Notes: generated from the letters alone by a model not told the origin. A stretch of 64,000 bases of DNA from Brasenia schreberi (GCA_036023115.1 JAYKKT010000073.1:11823001-11887000), one strand, 5' to 3'. Shown: positions 35,887 to 49,023, counted from the first letter of the stretch. Numbers and translations: made by a program.

Positions 35887-36742
35887 AGAACATAAATTTG
35901 ATGCACTTAAAATATTTAAAGAATATAAGTTGAAAGTTGAAAATCAGTTAGAGCAGTTAATCAAAATTTTAAGGTCTAACCAAGGTAGAGAATACATCTC
36001 TACATAATTTCTTGAATACTGCAAAATCTTTAGTATTTTAAAATAAAATACCTTACTCAAGAAAACTCAATAAAATAGTGTAGTTGAAAGATATAGCATG
36101 ACCTTATTAAATATGACTATGTTAATGTTAGATATTTCTCTTCCTATGGTATTTTGGAGAGAAGTAGTAACTATATTCATGTACATATTAAATAAAGTAC
36201 ATTATAAGATTGTCTTCTCTACATCATTTGAGATGTGGTTTGGTACAAAACCAAACTTTACTCATCTTAAAAGGTGATGATCTATTGCCCATGTAAAGAT
36301 CCTTAATTATTTTAGAGAGAAACTAGATAATAGTTTATTGAGATGTGTTTTCATTGGATGCCATAAATGTTCCAAGAGATATATTTTATCACAAGGACTA
36401 TGATTTAATAGAATGTAGAGATTGAATTCTTATAAGATATTAAGAATGATATCATTGAAAATGATGATAAAAGTACTGATGATTTAGTGGATCTAGATCA
36501 ATTATCATTTGAACCTATGGATAGTGATCCAAATAACTTTTCGGTTCAAACTGAAACTTTAAGCTAACATAAAAGACCGAGAGTCAGACCATCTTTCTTA
36601 AAGGTTTATTACACTTAGCTTATAGAAGAAGTGTATAATTTAGTAGATTTAGATGAGTTGAATGATAACTTAAGTTATCAACAAGCTATTAGCTCATCTA
36701 AATCATCAACTTGAAAAAAACAATGTTTGAAGAAATTGAATT
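35887..36742 (+). pseudogene. Ty1/copia integrase to linker, second remnant
   Basis: The plus strand shows KVENQLEQLIKILRSNQGRE, with the copia LRSDRGGEY block degraded, at about 35,935-35,995. SVVERYSMTLLNM (from ..G.SER.NRTLLDM..), LPMVFWREVV and YILNKVHYKIVFSTSFEMWF follow at 36,140-36,240, then GTKPNFTHLK. Frequent stops. The frame is interrupted at 36,742 by a LINE derivative and resumes at 37,600. Confidence 0.8.
36724..36742. repeat. Target-site duplication, left copy (19 bp)
   Basis: TGTTTGAAGAAATTGAATT, exactly repeated at 37,600-37,618. It is part of the interrupted copia sequence. Confidence 0.92.
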
Positions 36743-37599
36743 AAACAACAACAACAACTAAGCCTTTTCCTGGAGTCGACTACATGAATTTTTTGTTTCC
36801 ATATACCCCTATCTTGTGCCATATTAGTAGTTAACTCCCAATAAGTTAGATCATTCTTTATTGTTTCTTTCCAACACTTTTGTGGTTGTCCTCTACTTCT
36901 TTTGATACTTTAAAAATCTAGTTTTTCATACCTTTTTAAAGGTTTTTTTTTTATATTCTTTCTATATATTCAAACCATCTTAAATGACATTCTCTCATTT
37001 TATCCTCTATTAGCGCTACTCCTAATTTGTTTCTAATAACCTTATTATGTATACGATCTTTTCTTGTATGACCACTCATTCATCTAAACATCTTTATTTA
37101 TGTCACTGACATCTTTTATACGTGTTGATGATTAACTTTCCAACACTCATAACCATAAAACATGGGAGGTCTAATTGTTGCTCTATAATATTTACCTTTT
37201 AACTTTAATGATATCTTCTTATCACAAAGAATACCTGATGCTCCTCTCCATTTTAACCAACCATCATTAATTTTATGCTTAATATCTCCATCAATTCTTT
37301 CATCACTATGAAAAATTGACCCTAGGTATTTAGAACTTTCTTTTTATGGGATGCAATGTGTGCCGATTTTAATTTTTATGTCCTCTAAAGTAACCAAATG
37401 ATCAAGCTTACTTTTTATTGTATTCGGGTTCTGCAACGGGTCCCGCCCCAACATAATGCTCATAATTTGTGTAATCCATTGTATAAAAATCCGAATACAA
37501 TGGTGATCATTATGTTGGGCCGAAAGCCTAACACAACCCTCCTCCTTTATCCGGGCTTGGGACTGGCCATGCAATGGTGATCCCATACATGGGTAGAGT
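36743..37599 (-). mobile_element. Internally deleted RTE LINE derivative (copy C, 857 bp)
   Basis: Bounded by a perfect 19-bp target-site duplication, so both ends are defined. On the minus strand it begins with the LINE 5' leader (CTCTACCCATGTATGGG...), shared with copy A. Near 37,415 it jumps to the end of the RT domain ([20 protein letters not shown]) and continues to the (GTT)n tail (AAACAACAACAACAAC on +, 36,743-36,758). Endonuclease and almost all RT are absent, so it must have been mobilised by another copy's enzymes if the deletion came before insertion. The leader contains the inverted repeat CCATTGTAT/ATACAATGG. Confidence 0.88.
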
Positions 37600-37760
37600 T
37601 GTTTGAAGAAATTGAATTCATTGAAAAAGACTAAGTTTGGGAATTAACATATATGCGTAAAGGAAGGAAAATCATAGGCTATTCTGAAAAATAAATATAA
37701 GGTTGATAGAACAATAGATAAGTTTAAGGCGAGGTTGATTGTAAATTATTTTTACAAAAG
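37600..37760 (+). pseudogene. Copia RT start, continuation after the LINE derivative
   Basis: Resumes with the 19-bp duplicated site and reads EEIEFIEKD-VWELTYMRKGRKIIGY, the copia block (ME.N..W.LV..P.G.K.IG) that opens the RT domain. It then degrades near 37,755 (RG.L... KEGG-like). It joins 35,887-36,742 as one ancestral plus-strand copia copy. Confidence 0.75.
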
Positions 37761-38500
37761 GAGGGAGGTATTCGTCAGTTTCGAAAACACATCTAATAAG
37801 GAAACCTTGTGAACTGAAACAATAGTCGTTGTGAGAGAAAGCCGAATGGCGAGGAATGTTGAGAACGGCCAATTTACTACACAAAAAGTGAGCTTCAGTA
37901 AGAAAAATGGCTTATTAGATGATAAGTCTAAGGAAACATACTTATGGTCAAGAGCTTTGTCTTGTCCTTTGTCTTATATAAATTGGTCATTCTCGGCATT
38001 CCTCGTCATTCGGCTTATGTGGGCAAGTGAACGCGCATGCGGTCAAGTAGAAGATGTAAATGAAAATGGCCACATTCGGCCTCCAATACACACTCAAAAT
38101 CCATAAGGAAAGGGTCCTCCTTACATAATTCGGAGATGTTATTTCTTATTACATAACAAAAGTTTTACATTAAAGGCTTTTTATTTACAAAATAATGGAG
38201 ACAAGATTTGAGCCGTTACTTTCCCATAAACTAAAATGAAATGGGAACAGAAACCCATAATGATAAGTTACATGAAAGGAAACGTAACAGATAATTATAT
38301 ATATGAATCATATCGTACATAAAATACAGAAAAAGAAAAATAAATTCTCTACCTTAACCTTATGGAAGCAAACCGTTTAGTGAAGTAGCTTCAGCTTTGT
38401 CTTTATATGGTCGACGATAACTTTCAATATTCACATTTGCTACTCTTATTCTTTCAATTAATTGAGTTAGTTGAATGGTTGTTATTTTTGCTATATACAT
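37760..38500. other. Anonymous sequence
   Basis: No recognisable coding or repeat signal apart from short open frames without family resemblance. Confidence 0.35.
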
Positions 38501-38615
38501 ATATGTATATATATGTATATATGTATATACATATATATATACATATATATACATATACATATATATATATGTGTGTGTGTGTGTGTGCGCGCGTGTGTAT
38601 ATATATATACATACA
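38500..38615. repeat. (TA)/(CATA)/(TG) microsatellite cluster
   Basis: ATACATATATGTATATATGT-type units followed by (TG)n and CGCGCG. A (TCTA)n run lies at 38,901-38,925. Two-strand open frames here are artefacts. Confidence 0.95.
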
Positions 38616-38631
38616 TGACTGATTCTTAACC

Positions 38632-38902
38632 AACCTGATGGGTCCAACCAAAACTCAACCAAGCTAGGAACAGGTTGAACCTGAAACTGGTTAAACCGGA
38701 ACTGGGATCACCCGGTTTAGTTCCGGTTTCACCTTTTATAAAACCAAACTGATAGTTCCAAACCACGGGTTTCAATATTTTTAAATTTTGTTATAATTTT
38801 TAAATTTTCTTAATAAAATATTGGTTCCGAGCTATTTCGGACTTAAACCAGAACTGCCCCCACAATCAATGGTTCCGAGCTAATCGAAACCGGACGTGTC
38901 TA
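38632..38902. repeat. GGTTC-rich fold-back element, copy 3
   Basis: Same build as copies 1 and 2: GGTTGAACC/GGTTAAACCGG arms, a TTTTTAAATTTT core, and right end AACCGGACGTGTCTA. Confidence 0.5.
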
Positions 38903-39150
38903 TCTATCTATCTATCTATCTATATATATATATATACACGTTTTATGTATACAGTTAAAGAAACATGAAAGCCTTTTTTTTTTATTCGACACTTATATTG
39001 TTAACCAAATTTAACTGGTTATGATTCCATTCCTAGAGGTGCCAACTTCTTGAACGCCTATTCTAGAGACCCACATTATTGTCGATTGCTATTGCATAAG
39101 CAACCAGAAAGACAGTTTGCTGTTTAGAATGCTTCGAGAAGAATTGCCAC

Positions 39151-39585
39151 ATGATGGACGAGAGGATTTTATCGAGGAACAAGTATGCATGTTTTTATTG
39201 TGATAACCGGGTTGGATTGGACTGTATTGTCCCAACCCAGACCCAGGATCCACATAAAGGGGTCCCTGTTAATCCCCTGCACAACAGCCATGATACCTCT
39301 ATCGTGGCTGTCTGCGAGCATAGGAAGAAGGCGATCAAAAGAGCCCTTCAAAAGAGCCCAATAGAGAAGGAAAGAAAGAGAGCCCGCGAAGGAGATCTTG
39401 CCAGTGCAAAAGGATCCGATCCGCAAACCGGAAAGATTGCCGAAGTTTCCAAGGTAAGATTGTTTACCTTTACTTTTAAGTTTTCTGGCCAAGAAAACCG
39501 GCGGTCGCCAGCAGATAACCCAAGAAAAGGAACTCTAGGAGGAAATGAAGCCAGTTGGTCGTTTATTGGGCTTTTCCACGATTAA
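39151..39585 (+). CDS. Hypothetical open frame, 144 codons
   Basis: Not recognised. It starts at an ATG-ATG pair and has a lysine/arginine-rich middle (HRKKAIKRALQKSPIEKERKRAR). AG-GTAAGA, a plausible splice donor, occurs after codon ~100 (KIAEVSK), so only the first part might be an exon. The opposite strand is also open for 107 codons, and the base composition is more GC-rich than its surroundings. It could be an exon remnant or non-coding. Confidence 0.2.
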   Translation: MMDERILSRNKYACFYCDNRVGLDCIVPTQTQDPHKGVPVNPLHNSHDTSIVAVCEHRKKAIKRALQKSPIEKERKRAREGDLASAKGSDPQTGKIAEVSKVRLFTFTFKFSGQENRRSPADNPRKGTLGGNEASWSFIGLFHD

Positions 39586-39599
39586 GATCAAGGGGAAAC

Positions 39600-42500
39600 G
39601 GTGGTTTTCCAGCATGCTTCTATAGTCCGACTGGGTCTTAGGAATATGTATAGGATCTGCTTAAATAAACAAATAGATTCAGATTCTTTAACAGGATTTA
39701 GATGGAACCAAAATGCATCCACATGGAGTTTTGGGGCCATTCTGTGAACGCTTGAAGTCCATTTTCAATAACGTTTTAACCTTTGAGTTCGTAACTCAAT
39801 ATAGAATATTAATATTATATATTTAATATGATTTGAGCGATTTGAAGAGATAGGCATCGTGAAAAGCTATAGGTAAGTAGATGTGTTCTTTCTTCCAATG
39901 CATGCTAGGTACAATTCTAATTAATTTTAAAGAGTGCATGTGATTATGAGTTGCCTTGTAAATGCTTTGAAATGATTATATATATAATGTGCATATTGAA
40001 AACTGCTTTGTTATTTGCATTGATAGTGCATTAGTGCAGTTGTGCGAGCGAAAGATTATCAAATATCAATTCACCCTTTCCACAATGGTATGGGACATCG
40101 TTGAATAATGGATGATCGTATTTGGTAGTGATAACTTGTGATTCTTGGTGTGTAGAGTGAAACACTCATGGCCTATAATTTCGATTGTTGCGACATTGTT
40201 TCGACAGGATAGAGAGGATGTAGATTCACTCATGGGCGTATCGAATGATGCAAACTCGTTAGCTATTTTGTTTATCATACGAGTTCACTTATATTTTGTA
40301 TTAGGTAACTCGTGTGTTTTTAAAATGAAATGGTTTTTACACTCATTTAGTTAGATGATTCTTGATACTTAATATGTGATACAGATTTATGTAATGGATT
40401 GAGACTAGGAGATGGTCCCAAGTGGATGAATATGAGAGCTCTAAATTCCTAAACATAATTATGTGAGAGCATGACCCTACTTGTATAATTTTCAAGAAGT
40501 GTTGTCCTATATACTCGAAGTTGACATGTTTAATAGTGTGTCAATGTCCGAAACCCGATGATCCAATGTAATGGTTGTTAGAGTTCAGGTGTAAGATCAA
40601 AATGGATTGGGTACCTCCTACGTTATGGTTGGACACGTTAAATGATCTTGATATCAAAATTAAATTTACATTATTAATGTGTGCTTGATTATACGGTAAT
40701 ATTTGTGTTGATGATACCATTTGAACGGTAAAATATTATTTTCTATCTTATATTTTGTATGATTTGAAGTATATGCCGTGACTATAAAAAAAATCACATA
40801 CACCTATTGGTTGATATTTTATTTAATATTACAAAATCTAATCAATAAAAGTGATGAGGTGATCGAGGAGGTTATAGCATCGAAAATAGCTCACCGACAA
40901 CAGTACGACATCTAGTTATTTATATCATCACGTTTAGTTGAACTTTGATTTAAATAATAAATAAATATTAGCTAAATTTTGAATTCATAGAATTTCATCA
41001 CATGGCATAGACCAGTCCTATATCCACGTCACATGGGTTATGGACATTGGGTCAACAAGCATCTAACCAAGTCAAACGGTGAGTCAATATTTTAACTATT
41101 GTATAGCATAGACAATGTGGTTCATTGATTGGGTTCAACAGTGAGTAAATATTTTAACTATTGTATAGCATATGCTAATAAGGGAGTACTGTATATCGAC
41201 ACCTTCAAGGTTGCAAATGACCCAAGATTCTTCACTTTAACTAAATCTTTTATCTTATATAACAATATTTCTTTCTACAATAACTAATAAAGTATCATTT
41301 ATAGGGTATCTTGGGAGCTATTCATTGAATAGCTACCCGCATTTGTATTTGGTGGCAACAACTATGTTACATCAACCGAAAGGGAGTAATGACCAAATGT
41401 ATTAGGTGTTGGATAAGACATGCACTTATTCTACATATTTAGGATGGATTGAAGCCCAGCTGATTCATGAGTGCTTCGAAGTGCGCTTGATTTCGATAAC
41501 AATCATAGAAAGTAATATCATAAATAATAATTCAATTTCCATATACATATCCAGCACAAGCGCAAATTGTGTTGGCTACATGTAAGTTGTATAATTTTAT
41601 CCTTACACACACATCAACCAAATGTTTATACATTTTGAAGATGATGGTGATAGTAATCATGCTAAAGCTTCAAAATGGGAAATGGTAGTAATATGCCATT
41701 TGGAGATTTGATTTCGAATCTGATGTGGAAAGCCCACAATAATAAGTTTTTAATCATTGTATTGTACCTTTCGTATGATGTTTAGTTGGTTATTATGCAT
41801 TATGGTATGTTGATTGAATAATCATCTTGTTTCTTTCTTTTATTTACAAGAACCACAAGATGATGGTAGGGAGATAAATACCAACAAATATCGAGGGAGA
41901 AGTAACGGATGTGCCTATGGGCGTCATATGCTTCGTGCCTTTTGTTTTTTACAGTTAACTTCATCCATCTTATTGACAAGGATATGAGTTCATCATAGAC
42001 GTAAACCTCACATGCTAATATACAAGTTGTAAACTTTTGCACTACAGCACGTTTGGACATGAGGTTTACGCTTTGGATGTGATTGAAAATTAATTTTTCA
42101 CATCATATTGTGCTACGCTTTTTGCTTAATTACAAACGTCTTATGCTGACAATGGAGTTTATGCCATGAATGTACACAAGTGTAGCTATGTGGACGCATA
42201 TTGCTTATTTTGTTCTTGTATATTGGTTATTTAAGTTCTATGCATGGAGATATGGTGTATGTCATGGATGCATGGAGACGTATATATATGGAGATGAAAT
42301 TGCTTATGTTTTTGATGCATAAATATTCTTATCTATTTGATGCTGGAGTGTGAGTAATGAGATTGATGCATATTGCTGTCGGATGCATATATAGGTCTAT
42401 CTGTTGGCTATGCATATATAATGATTCTACTCCGAGAAAACAAGGAACCAACGGATCATTATGTCTAATCTAGTCTGGCCAAGCCCTTGAGAGCCTTCCC

Positions 42501-42815
42501 GGCGGGTGCTGAGCTTCGTTGTTCAGACCTCCAAAGGGAATCTCCTAAAGTCGAAAGAAAATGGTCAGAAGAGAAAACTATTCAAGTGAAACAAGCGCCT
42601 CGTCAAATAAGAGCATTGCCAAATTCGAATACCACGAACATGCTTCACCGAGTAAAAGGAACTTGATATGTTATTGTTAAACAATTGAGCAGGCGATTCC
42701 GTGATCCACAAATGAAGTAATGCAAGACCCAATTCAAAAGGGACGAGACCTACCAAGTGAAACTTTAGAAAACATTAGGCACGAGGCTTGCTGCCAGATG
42801 GAACAGCTGGATTAG
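39600..42815. other. AT-rich anonymous DNA
   Basis: No gene, RNA or known repeat family was recognised in about 3.2 kb. Repeated short wording ('TTGTATAGCATA', 'GAGTAAATATTTTAACTATTG' at about 41,085 and 41,145) shows a small local duplication. Confidence 0.4.
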
Positions 42816-43522
42816 CGAGGATTAATAGCATCAGTTATACTACTATACATGAATAAGAATATAAAGGGGCGTATTCTAGTAGTAGCAGATTGAGACCTGG
42901 ATGAATGGCCTTCACATTTATTAAACAAAATGAGAATATGAAACTTCAAACAAGGGTTTCTTACAACAGGAGATCGCAAAAGCATCCAGTCTTGCCCAAT
43001 AAATGAAATAAACGAATCTTCCATTTGATCAAACCAATTCGTATGGTTTCATGCAAGGGGGTAAGAGCGCCAAAACTGTCATGGCACAAGAAAGCGTAAT
43101 TCCTAACAATTGCATTGTAAATCAGTTTTTTCTCTTGTATGCCTACACATCCACCTCAACATCTTCATTTCTACCACAGACATCAATCTTATATATATCT
43201 TGATGCTTAGCCTCATATAACATTGTTTGTCTAACAAAGACCTTATAATATTTATCTGACTTTCTTATCACACAAAAATACATGATGCATCTCTTCACCT
43301 GATCCGACTTGTATCAATTCCATGTTTGATTATTTCCTCCTAACTACTCAAGATGGTCTTTCTTGAGGTTGTTGCAGTAAGAGGTATCTTTAAAACTATT
43401 ATGACGAGTCATTAATTTCAGATCATGGTAACATGGATAGAAATAGAAGGCCCATTTGCTAATTTACCCAGCAGCCATTGCAAATTGCCATCAGATGGCA
43501 GTTGCAAAATGTCCAGAACATA

Positions 43523-43856
43523 TTAAACTCAGTTTTCTAGCTTATTTCCTCCTATTTTTTGTTAAACCCTTGTCATCTTGATTGCTTTGTTTCAATTTAT
43601 CGTGCACTCTTAGTCATGAGATATACATGCGAGTTGAAACATTTGAGAGCATCTCTAAAACGACATGAAGCCCATGAAGTATTGTGTTATTAAACTCAGT
43701 TTTCTAGCTTATTTCCTCCTATTTGTTGGCAAACCCTTGTCATCTTGATTGTTTTGTTTCAATTTATCTTGCACTCTTAGTCATTGAGATATACATGTGA
43801 GTTGAAACATTTGAGAGCACCTCTAAAACGACATGAAGCCCATGAAGTATTTTCAT
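43523..43856. repeat. 167-bp tandem duplication, unit 1 only
   Basis: Units 43,523-43,689 and 43,690-43,856 share TTAAACTCAGTTTTCTAGC, TTATTTCCTCCTATTT and AAAACGACATGAAGCCCATG. Not present at the corresponding place of unit 2 (after 53,200). Confidence 0.9.
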
Positions 43857-44569
43857 TGTTATTTCAGGTTTTGAAGAAATAAATCAGTATGAACCAATCC
43901 AATCAAACGTTTGTCGTTGTTAACATTGATCGACTTGTAACCAAACCTCTGCCTAACGTTTCAAGTTTCATCTTTCCATACTTTTGTTTAGTTGATTTCA
44001 GGGAAATTGCTTTTTTTCCTTTTACCTCCAAAGAGAAAACACCCTAAGTTTCCAATATCTTTTCTAGACTGCAAAAGATAAAAGGACACCTCTTGGAATA
44101 GAAACTATATTCAGCTGAAGTTAAGCAGAGCAAGCATTTGATACCTGACATGCACATTTGAAAACATAGACAACCAAAAAAGCACATTTCATACATGACA
44201 TGCATACTTAAAAACCAATCTATGTTTCAGTGTTGGTTGCCTTAGATATTGACATCAAGTTGCCAGACCATACTAAGAACTCAAATTCAAGGCAGAAGTT
44301 GATGAAATTTCTTAGAATGAAGACAATAATGTCCAATGAAATGGAATTCATTTTTTTATAATGACCGTGGGAATAAGCTAAGCAGTTCACCAAAGCCAAT
44401 AATCCATATCAAGGTCTGGATCAACCATGCAAAGGTTCAATTCACGTCACTAAGAACCAGCTAGCTCTGTGTTTGAGTGGTATTGCAGTTTGATTTGACA
44501 TATAGTGCAGCTTGTCAAACAAGTAATGTCTATTACCCCTTGCAATATATAATTGCAAAATATTTTAAG

Positions 44570-44928
44570 ATGTTGAGATGGATGAGTGGTCACACAAGGG
44601 AAGACTGTATACATAATAAGGTAATTAGAAACAAATTGGGAGTAGTACCAATAGAGGATAAAATGAGGAAAAATCATTTAAGATGGTTTGGACACGTAGA
44701 AAGGCAAGGAAAGGATGTTATCAGAAGAAGATATGAAAAACTAGGTTGTGAAAATGTTAAAAGAAGAAGAGGACGACCACAAAAGTGTTGAAAAGAAACA
44801 ATAAAGAATGATCTAGTTTATATTGAGTTAACGGATAGCATGGCACATGATATGGCTCTATGGAAACAAAGAATCCATGTAGCCGACTCTATCTAGTATG
44901 GGACAAGGCTTAGTTGTTGTTGTTGTTG
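44570..44928 (+). mobile_element. 5'-truncated RTE LINE 3' end, unit 1 only
   Basis: Encodes MLRWMSGHTREDCIHNKVIR, then KLGVVPIEDKMRKNHLRWFG, and ends in the (GTT)n tail at 44,913-44,928. It closely resembles 34,610-34,972 and is absent from unit 2 at the equivalent point, so it inserted after the duplication. A target-site duplication could not be assigned. Confidence 0.85.
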
Positions 44929-46609
44929 ATGATGTTAAAATTGTAAACCTTTAAATTCTGAGGCAACAATACCAAACTTCCACTTGTGGCACAGAATGAC
45001 TTGCAAGGCCCTAACCACATCCAATTTGCTATAATAAGGCATCTTCGAAAGACATGAACGCTTACAATGCTATGAGCTTTTGCTTCTCATAAGTAATCAA
45101 AAGGTGTCTGCATCACATGAAAAGTTCCAAACAGCTTCAAACTTATAAGCAACCAAAAAAAAGGATCACGATTATACTTTACCTATTGCAATTCAAAGCA
45201 CATGCATTTCATTTAGATCAACGAATTTGAAATCATAAAAACTTGAAACAAGTGAGAAGTTTCCATCCTTTGCACCAGATGTAGCATACTGTTAGAGGCT
45301 CAAATCAAACAGCACAAGCCAGGAACCAATATAAGTTATTGGATTCTTACAAAGAAAAGCATACCGTTTGCTAGCCTAGCCTAGATATTGCAAGTTTAGT
45401 GTTGTCCAGAATAGGCTATTGACGTTGAGATGCTAAAAAATCATAAGAATTCAAGGTGACATTCGATGAAATCACTATCCAGAAAAGACAAGATTAAATG
45501 ACATTCATTTTCTCATAATAACGACTTTTGGCACAAGCTAAATTCTTTACTGTATTTATATGTATGGTGTCTTGCAAAAGAGATACTTAAAATGGCATTG
45601 GCACCAATACTCTGAACACTTACGCAATGAGTTTCAAGCAGTGAAGATCAGAATAATAGAACTTCATAACCACACAAAAGATCCATCCACTTGATTTTGA
45701 AAGACATGTAACTTCATGTACAAGCAAAGAGCTCCCAGGTTTTGTAACTACACATCAGGTCAGAGGTCCAATTTCAAAGGATTCTTCATAGTTGTAACTG
45801 GTAGGGATGTGCCTATTTGCCAAAAGAAAAAAGGGGGGAAGGGAAGAGGGGAAAAGAAAAAGAAAGAACCTTATGAACCCTACCTTCACGTGACAAGTCA
45901 AAAGTGCGTACCACATGACAAGTGAAAATTATAGCTTTGACCTCCATGCAGTACTAAAAAGGCCAATATTCTCTTACTTTTTGCAATTCACATGCGTACT
46001 TGATTTTTAAATTAAAAAATGAACTTTGAAAACAATACAAAGCGGAAACTAATAAGACTTTTTGCCTCCTCCCACTAAACTAGATGGTTCAAACATAATG
46101 CTTGAAAATTATTGCTGCTTCAATATGATAGAAGAGCAACATTGGGAAATGAAGGAACAAACGGGAGATATCTAAAATTGTTTGACTTGTGTCAATTATA
46201 TGTTTATGAGTTAATGATGTATAACACATGAAACTGTGGAAAGAATATTAAGGAACTGTTGATGTATTTCAAACAACAAGAATCGTTTTGGCTTTATTTC
46301 ATCTATATCTACTAATGATGCAATGGACTTATTAAAAACGTGTAGTGGAATACTTTAGAGCCAACAAGAACAAGCTTCAAATCACGTTCATTATTCATTT
46401 AGAGGAGGCCCATGACTTGCCATTGGATAACCTTGGAGAAGGAAGACCAGCTGCACCAACTTAAGATGAATAAGCAGCCTACTCCAACTCACGATGAAAT
46501 AACTGATTTCTTAGAATTTGAAAACTGACACAAAGGTAAGCACCAAACTCATCTCTCTTTAGTTGTGAGTGAGCTTACACGGAACACATCTATGATATCA
46601 TGTTGATGA

Positions 46610-47340
46610 ATGCAACTAAAGGAGTTAATAGAAAATTTGAAGTATGGAGAAAACCTTAGAAACAAAGAGCTTTCGACTTAGTAAAGAAATACAGAATTTA
46701 AGAATGCATATTTGGTGGTTTAACTGAAATCGATGATACAACAACAACAACTGAAATCGATGATATAAAAGGCAAAATGATAAACATTGCATCTCCCAGA
46801 ATCTGAATAGATAAAACTATGCAATAGTGAAGATGAGAGAACTAACGGGAAAGTCATTGATGAAGAAGTTGCTTAAATTCGAGAGATGGATTGAGTGTCC
46901 TATGTGAAAAGAAGTAACGCTAAACTTGAAAGCTAATAGTATAAAACATCAGTAGGATGAACAATGTCCCACGACACCAAGTGTCGTGTGGTCAACCATC
47001 AAGACATGTCATGCAAAAGTTGAGATCAATGTGCGACCACCGAAGAAAAGATAAGATTTATAGCGAGATTATCAGAACACATAAAGGTTGTAAAGAAACC
47101 AAAAAGAACAAATTGGGGGGGAGAGAGGGAGAGAAAGATTTGCATGATTAAAGGTGGCTTAGACTTTTAGAGAAGAAACCCGATAGAGCAGTAGTGAAAA
47201 GGTGTGAGAAATTACTTTATAAACACCTCAGAAGAGAGCGAGGAAAAGTCCTAGGCATGTTGGAAGGAACCCATAAAATAATCTTGTTCGTTAAGGTTAG
47301 ATGCTAATATCACACAAGGTTGAGCTCAATGGCGAATTAG
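46610..47340 (+). mobile_element. Old RTE LINE relic, shared by both units
   Basis: Heavily decayed. Fragments such as AGTTAATAGAAAATTTGAAG (from the VNRKLE..W RT tail), GTGTGGTCAACCATCAAGAC and AGAAAAGATAAGATTTATAG follow the order of the LINE 3' region. The homologous relic lies at 55,262-55,950 in unit 2, so it predates the duplication. Confidence 0.6.
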
Positions 47341-48897
47341 AAAAGGTCACAGGTCTGATGAGGTGTGAGTAACAAAATGCCTTACCCAAACAACAAAGTA
47401 TAGTTAGGAATGCATAAGCATAGGATACTAGTACGCTGCACATGACAGTTGAAATTAGTTGTCAAAAACACACTAAACCTAGCTCATGACCTAGTACAGC
47501 CTCATTTCCAAGGGCAGTGAACTTGACAATTAGTAATGCATAAGCATAGGATACTAGTAGGCTGCATAATATATTATTGGTTCTTAGCATCCATTTAAGC
47601 TTACACTTTATTATAATTATATAGGTCCTCAAGCATGTTTCTGGTTCCAAGCTACTTGAGACAATAAGGGTTTTGAAGCATGGGACTTTGTCTCAACTGC
47701 ATGGTACTCCAATAGCCTAACTATGCCTCCCTCTGACACCAGTTGTTTCCATTATAAGAACGGTCACTTCTTGCTGCATACTGTTAACGAGTCTAAATTA
47801 TAATGAGTTTACTGCATAGTGATACAACTAGACCTTCATGTTAAATGATCTTGAGAAATGGATGATAAACTGACCTATGAGGGGAGTATTGTCTATAAAA
47901 TGGCTATTCAATGTACAAGGATTAGCTGCAAGCCACCCCCAACAGCAAACATCTTCACATCTTAACGAGATCATCAACAGCAGCTAAAAGTTAAAGGAGC
48001 CATCAATGGTTACACCCAAATCTACAATAATATCATGAATCCGTTTCAAGATTGGGAGCATATGACAGTTGAATTTGCAATGCAAAGAGAACAACTTATA
48101 AATGTTCTTCCACAGCTTGACTTTACTTGGCCCAGGACAAAGCGTATCAAGGAGGGAGGAAGTATTTCCTTGAGTCCACTGACAACATATAATTCATATT
48201 TTATAATATATGACCACTAGAACAAAGGGATGTGTGAAATCTAAAACTGTCATGTTTTATTACTTTATTCCTAACCAAAAACGAAGGTCTTCACTGATTC
48301 CAGCATTTAAATTGATTTTAGTAAGTAGATGCATGTTTTATACTAAATATCGTTTTCTATTTTAAAAAAATTAGAGACAACGTATGATCTTAAGATCCTA
48401 GGAACCTCATATGATCTTAGATAGGATCTAACATCTTGACAACAGTGACCATGACGTGCATATTCACAAAGATTCTACTGTAAAAGAAAAAGACCTGGAA
48501 GCCTCACGCTATACACATATCCTAACTACAGAAGTACACAAAGTCACAAACACAACAGCCACCAAAAATTGGACTTCAACGTGCCACACAGTAGGGACTA
48601 ACAAGAAGAAGTAGACAGTATCAGAAACACAACATATCAAGTAACAACCAATCGCCAAACAAAAACAAACACAGATACGACCTCAACGTTTTCATGTTTC
48701 AGGTAGAAACAAGCCAACTAGCATTCAAATCCATTACTACTCTAAAGAGCAGAAGCAGAAGATTTTGTACTGGAATAAAGCAAGATACGATATATCAAAA
48801 TGAAAACAATACCAAATGCACATACGCATTACGCGAACCTTTGGCTCCGCGAGACCCTCCGAAGGCTCGCTACAGCACGCCATGTTGCCTCCGCACG

Positions 48898-49023
48898 AGC
48901 GCTTTGAACGATACAGTCGAGTGACAATGGGAAAGAGCACGCATGTAAACAGGCGTTCAGCCTCGCACGCATGCTGACAAGCGTGCTCTCTCTCGTTGTC
49001 AGGCAACGACTAGCCAAAGCACT
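48898..49023 (-). ncRNA. MIR535: pre-miR535 hairpin, copy 1
   Basis: miR535 is a 21-nt plant regulatory RNA related to miR156/157. In several plants it is reported to guide cleavage of SPL transcription-factor mRNAs. The minus strand carries the mature sequence on the 5' arm at 49,001-48,981 (starts TGACAACGAG, ends GAGCACGC). The opposing arm at 48,942-48,922 (GCGTGCTCTTTCCCATTGTC, then A) pairs with it with two mismatches and one G-U over 21 positions. The stem extends below the duplex (AGTGCTTT near 49,023 pairs with AAAGCGCT near 48,898), giving a ~126-nt precursor with a ~38-nt loop region. It fits plant miRNA criteria by eye; expression is unproven. Confidence 0.88.

Noticed and set aside
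48737..49006. 89-codon minus-strand frame over the miR535 hairpin
   Set aside because: The hairpin explains the conservation. Outside it the frame differs between the two units and shows no protein family.
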